DNA of 5,865 nucleotides from assembly GCA_964572965.1 (NCBI GenBank), contig CAZNHL010000131.1, forward strand, positions 1-5,865, written 5' to 3'. Positions 1 to 4,768 of the stretch are shown in pieces. The position numbers and the translations under genes were made by a program. The notes under the pieces were generated by a model. The model ran no database searches. It had not been told where the DNA came from and worked only from the letters and a program-made list of their open reading frames with translations. Every line of letters starts with the position of its first letter. The first letter of the stretch is position 1. Source of the DNA: CAZNHL01 sp964572965. GTDB lineage: Bacteria; Bacteroidota; Bacteroidia; Cytophagales; UBA9547.

Positions 1-36
1 CAATGCACTTTTTTTGATAAAATCTTTTCTCTCCAT
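1..36 (-). CDS. Partial CDS, N-terminus of a probable exported protein (runs off left edge)
   Basis: Reading the minus strand from the ATG at 36-34 gives 12 codons, MERKDFIKKSAL, before the window ends. The R-K-D-F-I-K stretch followed by K-S-A-L resembles a twin-arginine-like or lipoprotein-like N-terminus common in Bacteroidota secreted oxidoreductases and hydrolases (usual form RRDFIKKSAL; here the second arginine is lysine). The hydrophobic core that should follow is outside the window, so neither export nor product can be confirmed. The gene lies 70 bp downstream of the Crp/Fnr gene on the same strand. An exact TAnnTTTG box at 60-53 sits 16 bp upstream of the ATG and supports this start. 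The function is not recognisable from 12 residues. Confidence 0.6.
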   Translation of the reverse strand, partial: MERKDFIKKSAL

Positions 37-52
37 GGTCGTATGTTTTTTT

Positions 53-82
53 CAAAGGTAAGTGTCCTTTCCGAAGACTGAA
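53..82 (-). promoter_or_regulatory. Bacteroidota-type promoter for the left-edge gene
   Basis: On the minus strand, TACCTTTG (60-53) matches the Bacteroidota -7 consensus TAnnTTTG exactly. Nineteen bases upstream is TTC (82-80), a weak match to the -33 TTG/TTTG element. The box ends 16 bp before the ATG at 36, implying a 5' leader of roughly 10 nt. Such boxes are short enough to occur by chance, but the placement between the regulator's stop codon and the next start is what a promoter would show. Confidence 0.45.
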
Positions 83-106
83 TTGATCTATGATAAGAAA
101 TACAAC

Positions 107-703
107 TCAGTGCTGAATAAAATTCCTTTTTGCCAGTTCTTTTCTGACGCGGCTCAGACTTTCCGGTGTAATGCCGAGATACGAGGCAATCATCCATTGG
201 GGTACACGTAGCGTCAGGTTAGGGTAGAGGCGTATAAACTCAAGGTACCGCTTTTCGGCTGTCGCACCTAACAGCAAATTAATACGCTTCTGTAAATGCC
301 TGATATGGTTTTGGAGAACTTTCTCATTGTATTGCCTGAATACCGCACTGACTTCTGACGATTTACAAATAAACTCTTTATCAATAAAGACAACAATAGT
401 GTCTTCTACAGCATCAATAAAAAAATCAGAAGGTTCATTGAAGTAAGTACTGCTTCTGTCACTGATTATCCAGTTTTCCGGTGCAAACTGAATAATATGT
501 TCTTTACCTGTTTCATCAACAGTATACGAGCGGAGTAACCCCTTTTCTACAAAAAAAGAATATTGACAGACTTCACCCGGATTCAGCAAAAATTGACCTT
601 TCTCAAACTTCTGGCTTTTTAAAGTTTCTGTCAGTTGAAGAAATTCACTTTCCGTCAGTCCGCCCTTTTCTGTGAAATATTGCTTTAAATTATTATTGAA
701 CAT
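107..703 (-). CDS. Crp/Fnr family transcriptional regulator
   Basis: This is a cytoplasmic one-component regulator of 198 residues, the usual length for the family. Residues about 25-115 form the cyclic-nucleotide-binding-type beta barrel, including the F-x-K-G-Q-F-L-L-N-P-G-E turn and F-V-E-K-G-L-L-R-S-Y. A long helix follows (about 115-148, N-E-K-V-L-Q-N-H-I-R-H-L-Q-K-R). The C-terminal winged helix (about 150-192) carries the phylum-typical R-V-P-Q-W-M-I-A-S-Y-L-G-I-T-P-E-S-L-S-R-V-R-K recognition region. There is no N-terminal cysteine cluster, so it is not an FNR-type iron-sulphur oxygen sensor; its ligand is unknown. The ATG at 703-701 gives a normal N-terminus. Its target may be the co-directional gene 70 bp downstream, but this is inference from position only. 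No TAnnTTTG box was found just upstream of this start. Confidence 0.93.
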   Translation of the reverse strand: MFNNNLKQYFTEKGGLTESEFLQLTETLKSQKFEKGQFLLNPGEVCQYSFFVEKGLLRSYTVDETGKEHIIQFAPENWIISDRSSTYFNEPSDFFIDAVEDTIVVFIDKEFICKSSEVSAVFRQYNEKVLQNHIRHLQKRINLLLGATAEKRYLEFIRLYPNLTLRVPQWMIASYLGITPESLSRVRKELAKRNFIQH

Positions 704-1034
704 CTTATTTATCGGGTATCCGTTTCATTGTGCCTTACCTTACTCGTTTAATCAGGAATTCTGAATTTTGCCCGCTAATCTCGCTGATAATGCATATTTT
801 GTTGATTGTTAAATTTTCAGTGTTTGCTGAACCGGAATTCTAAACTCTGACCTTCGGAATACTGTATTATCTGCAGGAGAAAGACATAAGAAGGTTCAGA
901 GAAGCGGATAGTCATTTCATACTTCCTGTTCAGATAAATATAAGAAAAATGTTTTATGTTCGTCTCAGCCCGATGATTGTCCTCTGAAATTTTATTGTTC
1001 TCTGTGATGCCAAAGATAGGTTAGAAGGCTGTCT
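704..1034. other. 331-bp intergenic gap, no convincing gene
   Basis: This gap separates two minus-strand genes, so it must hold the 3' end of the BrkB-type transcript and the 5' region of the Crp/Fnr gene. No exact TAnnTTTG box was found on the minus strand within 130 bp of the regulator's start. No GC-rich hairpin followed by a T-run was found after the upstream gene. An imperfect inverted repeat lies at 845-901. A 68-codon open frame (1020-817, minus) contains only a 32-residue ATG-initiated reading that I do not recognise. Confidence 0.6.
845..901. repeat. Imperfect inverted repeat, 34-nt loop
   Basis: The left arm CTCTGACCTTC (845-855) pairs with GAAGGTTCAGAG (890-901) over 11 bp with a single bulged T. 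The right-arm part TTCAGAG (895-901) can alternatively pair with CTCTGAA near 982. The loop is long and no T-run follows on either strand, so it is not a clear terminator. It may be a weak RNA structure or chance. Confidence 0.3.
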
Positions 1035-1952
1035 TTATTTCCTTTTTTCTATTTCAGCTTCTGAAATCAACTCCGCATCTTTGGCCGGCTGTATATTTCT
1101 GCCATTATGAGTAGCATACTGTTTTGTAAATTCAGCGCCAAAAAATAGAATCATGCAGGAATACGATACCCACAACATAATGAGTACTACAGAGCCTGCA
1201 GCACCATAGGCAGAACCTGGACTGGCTTTGGCAAAATAAATGCCCATGGCAGTTTTCCCTATTACAAAAAGCAGTGTCGTCACAATGGCACCTATCCATA
1301 CGTCACGCCATTGAATAATGGCATCAGGCAGGATTTTAAACATGAGCATATATAAAACACTAATAGCTCCGAAGGAAATAACAAAATTAAGCAGTTCAAA
1401 TACATAAAGCATAAAATCAGGCAAGTGTCCTTTGATCCATCCACTAAAAGCTTCCAGACCTGTAGTGAGCAACAGTGAAACAAGCATCAGGAAGCAAATA
1501 GACAATACTAGCCCAAATGAGATCAAACGGTCTTTGATCGTTTTGAGCCACTTCTTTTTTGCGGTTACTTTCACTTCCCAGATTTGATTGAGAGAAGTCT
1601 GCAACTGAGTAAATACACCCGTTGACCCAAGTATCAGTGTAACAACGCTTATTAATGTCGCTATGATAGATGTTTTTTGTTGTGCAGACCTCGCTATGAT
1701 ATCTTCTATCTGTTTGGCTGTATCAGCATCAATGGCCGAGCTGATCTGTACGGAAATTTGTCCCTGAACCGCTTCACGGCCAAATGCCAGTCCTGCAAGT
1801 GCAATCACGATGACCAACAGTGCAGGTATGGAAAAAATAGCATAATAAGCAACAACAGCACTCTGGCGAAAGGGATCTGCTTTTATCCACTCGCTGAATG
1901 TATTGGCAGTGATCTCTTTAAGGTCGGAAAAAAAAGTTTTGAGATGTAGCAT
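1035..1952 (-). CDS. YihY/virulence factor BrkB family membrane protein
   Basis: A polytopic inner-membrane protein of 305 residues, within the family's usual range. About six hydrophobic segments are visible: roughly 32-57, 95-115, 144-166, 182-206, 217-239 and 252-274. Family signatures include A-Y-Y-A-I-F-S-I-P-A-L-L in helix 1, G-S-T-G-V-F-T-Q-L-Q-T-S-L-N-Q-I-W-E-V after helix 2, L-P-D-A-I-I-Q-W-R-D-V-W-I-G-A before helix 5, and G-S-A-Y-G-A-A-G-S followed by L-W-V-S-Y-S and F-G-A-E-F-T-K-Q-Y-A at the end. The C-terminal 25 residues are charged and probably cytoplasmic. The family was once annotated as ribonuclease BN in error; its transport or structural role is unsettled, so no gene symbol is given. 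A TTG-N20-TATATTTA promoter-like pair lies upstream. It is transcribed divergently from the small exported protein gene. Confidence 0.93.
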   Translation of the reverse strand: MLHLKTFFSDLKEITANTFSEWIKADPFRQSAVVAYYAIFSIPALLVIVIALAGLAFGREAVQGQISVQISSAIDADTAKQIEDIIARSAQQKTSIIATLISVVTLILGSTGVFTQLQTSLNQIWEVKVTAKKKWLKTIKDRLISFGLVLSICFLMLVSLLLTTGLEAFSGWIKGHLPDFMLYVFELLNFVISFGAISVLYMLMFKILPDAIIQWRDVWIGAIVTTLLFVIGKTAMGIYFAKASPGSAYGAAGSVVLIMLWVSYSCMILFFGAEFTKQYATHNGRNIQPAKDAELISEAEIEKRK

Positions 1953-1974
1953 AAAAATCGGGGTTGGTTTATCC

Positions 1975-2006
1975 TAAATATACGAAATAGCCGATAGAGC
2001 GTCAAT
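1975..2006 (-). promoter_or_regulatory. Promoter-like pair upstream of the BrkB-type gene
   Basis: On the minus strand an ATTG element (2006-2003) is followed after 20 bases by TATATTTA (1982-1975), one mismatch from the Bacteroidota -7 consensus TAnnTTTG. The box ends 22 bp before the ATG at 1952, which fits a leader of about 15 nt. The spacing and position support it; the final base mismatch and short motif length keep confidence moderate. Confidence 0.45.
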
Positions 2007-2061
2007 AGCGATAGTTGCAACGCTTCTGCTACCGTTTCCCGTACAAGGGTGATGAATTGAA

Positions 2062-2466
2062 ATGGTTTTTTTCTGTAATTATTTTAGTTTGATGACAGTA
2101 CTTAACGAAGTTAATGCTCAGCTGAGAGGTAAAACCTATGAAGGCAGAGTGAAATATGTGTGCAAAAAGATGGTTGGTGGCGGTTGTGCAATTACAACTT
2201 ATTGCGTGCTTACCTTCAGCGAAGAAACAGTACAGGTATATTATTATGCCAAAGCCGCCTGTACACCGGAAGAGCGGGAAGCCGACTACTCATATGACTC
2301 CCGCAATGAAATGAAAACCTACAAGTGGTCTAGGTCAGAAAACGTTATTACTATCAGTGGTTTTACAGACTACGGTACTTTTAAATATCAAAACAATAAA
2401 CTCATTAGCAGTAAAGGGAATCATGAAGAAACTAATCTTGAATTTAGTGAAAAGAAGCCTGAATGA
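2062..2466 (+). CDS. Small secreted protein of unknown function, signal peptide apparently frameshifted
   Basis: The open frame from the ATG at 2062 gives 134 residues. Its body (from Q20, codon 2119) is beta-rich, with four cysteines in the first half (Y-V-C, G-G-G-C, T-Y-C, K-A-A-C) that could form two disulphides, and a charged E-K-K-P-E end. I do not recognise the family. The N-terminus as read is a poor signal peptide, although it ends in E-V-N-A|Q, a textbook signal peptidase I site. The preceding frame starting at TTG 2057 reads MKWFFSVIILV and then hits TGA at 2090. One extra T at or before 2090 would join it to L-M-T-V-L-N-E-V-N-A-Q, a complete 21-residue signal peptide. The gene is therefore probably exported by ancestry and may be inactivated here, or the sequence has a one-base error. 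A 28-bp gap to the DUF4180 gene suggests co-transcription. Confidence 0.6.
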   Translation: MVFFCNYFSLMTVLNEVNAQLRGKTYEGRVKYVCKKMVGGGCAITTYCVLTFSEETVQVYYYAKAACTPEEREADYSYDSRNEMKTYKWSRSENVITISGFTDYGTFKYQNNKLISSKGNHEETNLEFSEKKPE

Positions 2467-2494
2467 TTTTAAATTGCAATAAAATTGTGTTCTG

Positions 2495-2848
2495 TTGGAA
2501 ATTAAAATACATCAAAGTCCCAAAGGCGAAATAGCAGAAATTATCTCCGGAGAAGTACTTGTCAAAACCTCTCAGGATGGTCTTGATCTGCTTGTTAATG
2601 TCTATTATCAAAACATAGACAAGATGATTCTCTATGAGCAAAATCTGAGTGCGGATTTTTTCGACCTGAAAACCGGCTTAGCCGGAGAAGTGCTTCAGAA
2701 GTTTTCCAATTACCGCGTAAAGCTGGCTATTGTTGGCGACTTCAATTACTCAGGTAAAAGTATCAAAGATTTTATTTTTGAGAGCAATAAGCTGGGGCAG
2801 ATCAACTTTACTGCTTCGTTGGAGTTTGCACTGGCAAGTTTGTCTTGA
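2495..2848 (+). CDS. DUF4180 domain-containing protein
   Basis: A soluble cytoplasmic protein of 117 residues with no signal peptide or membrane segment. The whole length matches my recollection of the DUF4180 family: G-E-I-A-E-I-I-S-G-E near the N-terminus, Q-D-G-L-D-L-L-V-N-V-Y-Y-Q in the first helix, then D-F-F-D-L-K-T-G-L-A-G-E-V-L-Q-K-F (about 54-70), Y-R-V-K-L-A-I-V-G-D-F (73-83), and G-K-S-I-K-D-F-I-F-E-S-N-K (87-99). The biochemical function is unknown. The start is TTG: an in-frame stop (TAA, 2480-2482) lies 12 bp upstream and no ATG intervenes, and family members begin at this point. TTG starts are uncommon, so translation may be weak. It follows the small secreted protein gene by 28 bp and may share its transcript. 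Confidence 0.88.
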   Translation: MEIKIHQSPKGEIAEIISGEVLVKTSQDGLDLLVNVYYQNIDKMILYEQNLSADFFDLKTGLAGEVLQKFSNYRVKLAIVGDFNYSGKSIKDFIFESNKLGQINFTASLEFALASLS

Positions 2849-2989
2849 TATTTTTACATAAAATTGAAATAGTATAGTCCTGTAAGAACAAGTACTAAAA
2901 TTATAGTATACGCTAATTGCTTTTGCTGATGTTAAATAATTCTTATCTAAGGCGGGCTGAAGGAAATATTTCCGGGACAATTTTTATTT
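2849..2989 (+). other. AT-rich non-coding stretch after the DUF4180 gene
   Basis: This is the first part of a 627-bp gap without an obvious gene. It is strongly AT-rich and holds no recognisable coding sequence. The only visible structure is a perfect 12-bp palindrome at 2962-2973. No strong intrinsic terminator follows the DUF4180 stop codon. Confidence 0.5.
2962..2973. repeat. Perfect 12-bp palindrome GGAAATATTTCC
   Basis: GGAAATATTTCC is a perfect palindrome 17 bp upstream of the promoter-like pair at 2990-3021 and is followed by a T-rich tract (2981-2992). It could be an operator for that promoter or a weak terminator for the DUF4180 transcript. A 4-bp GGAA/TTCC stem would be weak as a terminator. 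Confidence 0.35.
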
Positions 2990-3021
2990 TTTAGACAATT
3001 AGAAAATATTTGTTACTTTAG
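2990..3021 (+). promoter_or_regulatory. Promoter-like pair ahead of the structured region
   Basis: TACTTTAG (3014-3021) is one mismatch from the Bacteroidota -7 box TAnnTTTG, and a TTTA (-33-like, 2990-2993) lies 20 bases upstream. Transcription would start near 3028, twelve bases before the first perfect hairpin, and run through the inverted-repeat cluster toward the surface-protein gene. The surrounding bases TTTGTTACTTTAGTGCC look like phylum-typical promoters, but the motif is short and the region AT-rich. Confidence 0.45.
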
Positions 3022-3039
3022 TGCCAAAGATTTAATGTA

Positions 3040-3067
3040 CTGTTAAAACTGTAGCATTTTTTAACAG
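3040..3067 (+). repeat. Perfect 9-bp inverted repeat, 10-nt loop
   Basis: CTGTTAAAA (3040-3048) and TTTTAACAG (3059-3067) are perfect reverse complements around a 10-nt loop. It lies about 12 nt after the predicted transcription start, so it would cap the 5' end of the transcript. It has no following T-run and is therefore not an intrinsic terminator on the plus strand. Confidence 0.75.
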
Positions 3068-3094
3068 CAAAGAAGCTACCCCCTTTGCTTCTGT

Positions 3095-3174
3095 GGTGAT
3101 GACCAATTGGTTATCGTCAGGTATTAACCAGCTGAGAAATCCCCTTTTCCAGAAAGCTGATAATACCAATCACC
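3095..3174 (+). repeat. Nested complementary segments forming a possible three-way junction
   Basis: GGTGAT (3095-3100) is the exact reverse complement of ATCACC (3169-3174). Inside lie two independent elements. The first is the palindrome ACCAATTGGT (3102-3111), whose pairing extends at the cost of the outer stem. The second is a perfect 7-bp pair GGTATTA/TAATACC (3120-3126/3161-3167), which encloses CAGCT/AGCTG (3129-3133/3155-3159). The outer stem plus two inner arms gives a three-way junction. Alternatively, 3095-3104 pairs with 3109-3118 through three G-U pairs around an AATT loop, so two mutually exclusive folds exist, as in switching RNAs. Confidence 0.5.
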
Positions 3175-3250
3175 TATTATTACTGTTTATGGAAAACAAA
3201 TCAAACATTTGCGGTAGCGTACTGCATTCCCGGTTTCTATTACGGAGTTC

Positions 3251-3310
3251 TGCCCTTTTGCTTCAGGACCGGCATTTTCAAAAAACACTTTGTAGTGCTC
3301 GCAAAAGGCA
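3251..3310 (+). repeat. 10-bp inverted repeat with one bulge, enclosing a small hairpin
   Basis: TGCC-c-TTTTGC (3251-3261) pairs with GCAAAAGGCA (3301-3310) over 10 bp with one bulged C at 3255. Inside, CACT/AGTG (3286-3289/3294-3297) closes a TTGT tetraloop. CCGGT/ACCGG (3230-3234/3268-3272) crosses the outer stem, so a pseudoknot is possible. Confidence 0.5.
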
Positions 3311-3475
3311 TGGTAATTCAGAGGGTTCTCTTTCTTGTTTAGCCGACTATCGTTTCCTTAATTTTTCTTAAAAAAATCTCATGCCATTGCTCTATTGTTT
3401 TTATTTAATATAAATTCTATAGGGATAAATATATTTAATGCTATTCATCCTACTCAAAGACTTAATAATAATACA

Positions 3476-4735
3476 ATGAAGATTAATCGTTTTCTGCTAG
3501 CTGCGGCCTTGTTATTTGCCAACATTCAAGTGTTTTCTCAGACGGTAAGCTGTAATGGCTATAATCCGTGGGTTGCCACACAGACCTATAATAATGAAAC
3601 CGTTTTCCATGATGGTATCCTGTACCAGGCACAATGGAACAGTTATAATTTGTCTCCGTCTTCTAACAATGGCAGCGGACAACCCTGGCATTCAGTAGGT
3701 ACCTGTGCTACACCTATTATACCCAAAACAGTTTCTTGTGTCAGTGTTCAGGCCTGGTCTTCAACCGCTACCTATAACAGTGGAGATAAAGTGACCTATG
3801 GAGGTTATCAATATGAGGCTACTTATTGGTCTCAGACCACCCCTAATCCTGCTGTGAACGGAGAAAGCGGTCCATGGAGATTACTGGGCTCCTGCCAGGC
3901 ACCGGCGAGCCTTACTGTCACCGGCACATTGACAACATTCACAACAACGGTGTCTACCACTTCAGCGGTACAGTCATTCACCGTTTCGGGTGCTAACCTT
4001 ACAGGCGCGCTTACTGTAACCGCGCCTGCCAACTTTGAAGTATCGCTCAGCTCCGGTACAGGGTTTGGTTCCAGTGTTACTATTACTCCACAGTCGGGTA
4101 CAGTAAGCAATGTCACAGTTTATGTGGTATACACACCTGTAGCTATCGGTAATGATACCGGCACACTAGTCATTTCAGGCGGTGGTGTTACAGCACAGAA
4201 TATAGCAGTAAGCGGCACAGCTACCGGTTTATGGATTGTCAATGGCAATAATATCTATAATGGTAATTCCGGTAATGTGGGTATCGGCACAGGGAGCAAC
4301 CCTACACTTGGGAAGCTACATGTAAACGGTACATCTTACCTGAATGGCAATGTAACTGTGCTCGGTGAAACACGCTTTTCGGGAAAAATTGCCACCACAG
4401 AAGTTTTTGTAACATCTACGCCACTTACAAGTGCTTTTCCTGACTATGTTTTTGATAAAAACTACCCGCTCTTGTCTCTTGATTCGCTAAGCGCTTATAT
4501 CAGCAGAAATAAGCATTTGCCTGAAGTGCCTTCTGCAAAAGAGGTGGCAGAACAGGGCCAGATCAACCTTGGCCAGATGAACAGTGTGCTGCTGAAAAAA
4601 GTGGAAGAACTGACATTGTACGTGATTGACCAGCAAAAATCAGCGAAACAGCAGCAGGTGTTATTAGATGAATTGCTGAAAGAGAGAGCACAAATGGAAG
4701 CCAGATTGAAACAACTTGAAAACTCTGCCCAATAG
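3476..4735 (+). CDS. Exported surface protein: two chitin-binding type 3 modules, Ig-like domain, S74-like tail
   Basis: The ATG at 3476 gives 419 residues and begins directly with a signal peptide (1-21, MKINRFLLAAALLFANIQVFS|Q). A longer frame from TTG 3395 would place 27 polar residues before it, so I reject that start. Two CBM5/12-like chitin-binding modules follow, each bounded by cysteines (C26-C77 and C88-C140). The second is clearer, with A-W-S-S-T-A-T-Y-N-S-G-D-K-V-T-Y-G-G-Y-Q-Y-E-A and G-P-W-R-L-L-G-S-C. Residues about 146-248 form a Bacteroidota Ig-like domain (S-F-T-V-S-G-A-N-L-T-G, A-P-A-N-F-E-V-S). Residues 252-303 are a beta-rich stalk (N-V-G-I-G-T, K-L-H-V-N-G-T). Residues 322-382 are the S74/tail-fibre-like C-terminal region (F-P-D-Y-V-F-D-K-N-Y, K-H-L-P-E-V-P-S-A-K-E-V, K-K-V-E-E-L-T-L-Y), followed by a coiled coil to the end. 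It probably trimerises at the cell surface and binds chitin-like glycan. No type IX secretion C-terminal domain is seen. It is co-directional with the RHS-like gene 33 bp downstream. Confidence 0.88.
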   Translation: MKINRFLLAAALLFANIQVFSQTVSCNGYNPWVATQTYNNETVFHDGILYQAQWNSYNLSPSSNNGSGQPWHSVGTCATPIIPKTVSCVSVQAWSSTATYNSGDKVTYGGYQYEATYWSQTTPNPAVNGESGPWRLLGSCQAPASLTVTGTLTTFTTTVSTTSAVQSFTVSGANLTGALTVTAPANFEVSLSSGTGFGSSVTITPQSGTVSNVTVYVVYTPVAIGNDTGTLVISGGGVTAQNIAVSGTATGLWIVNGNNIYNGNSGNVGIGTGSNPTLGKLHVNGTSYLNGNVTVLGETRFSGKIATTEVFVTSTPLTSAFPDYVFDKNYPLLSLDSLSAYISRNKHLPEVPSAKEVAEQGQINLGQMNSVLLKKVEELTLYVIDQQKSAKQQQVLLDELLKERAQMEARLKQLENSAQ

Positions 4736-4768
4736 CCTGAAAAGGTTTTTAAGCTTAATAGTAATTAT

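Larger units (their letters stand above)
3028..3342 (+). ncRNA. Candidate structured RNA or long structured 5' leader (unidentified)
   Basis: The stretch downstream of the promoter-like pair contains successive complementary segments: a perfect 9-bp hairpin (3040-3048/3059-3067); a 6-bp hairpin AGAAGC/GCTTCT (3071-3076/3087-3092) that competes with GCAAAG/CTTTGC (3067-3072/3083-3088); a three-way-junction-like set (3095-3174); a 7-bp hairpin with a 3-nt loop (3210-3216/3220-3226, one G-U); and a 10-bp stem with one bulge (3251-3261/3301-3310). It matches no riboswitch or RNA family that I can recognise. It may be an independent RNA, a leader regulating the gene at 3476, or a dispersed repeat. 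No rho-independent terminator is seen at its end, which favours a leader or read-through. Boundaries are approximate. Confidence 0.35.

Noticed and set aside
817..1020. 68-codon open frame on the minus strand with an ATG-initiated 32-residue reading (from 915)
   Set aside because: It has no recognisable domain, no promoter-like box, and a length easily reached by chance; it is more likely non-coding.
1292..1949. Open frames overlapping the BrkB-type gene (1292-1483 minus, 1677-1949 plus)
   Set aside because: They lie wholly inside a well-supported gene and show no domain or start signals of their own.
2444..2980. Antisense open frames over the DUF4180 gene (2444-2641 and 2750-2980, minus)
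   Set aside because: They are antisense to a recognised family member, cysteine/phenylalanine-rich, and typical of shadow frames.
3129..3174. TPP riboswitch-like fragments (CTGAGA, CCCCTTTT, CTGATAATACC)
   Set aside because: The pieces resemble the thiamine riboswitch but the order, spacing, the conserved GCG-AGGGA end and the closing GGGG helix are missing, and the downstream gene has no link to thiamine.
3093..3371. Open frame of 92 residues on the plus strand from GTG 3093
   Set aside because: It overlaps the inverted-repeat cluster, starts with GTG, has no recognisable domain or compositional sign of a protein, and other frames in the same stretch are equally open.
3395..3475. TTG start adding 27 residues to the chitin-binding protein
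   Set aside because: It would put polar residues before an evident signal peptide; the ATG at 3476 starts that peptide directly.
3832..4116. 94-residue antisense open frame inside the chitin-binding protein gene
   Set aside because: It is a shadow of the threonine/valine-rich Ig-like domain, with no independent signals.
4749..4758. Palindrome TTAAGCTTAA between the two surface genes, as a terminator
   Set aside because: It is only 10 bp, AT-rich, lacks a loop and a following T-run, and sits in a 33-bp gap that more likely lies within an operon.
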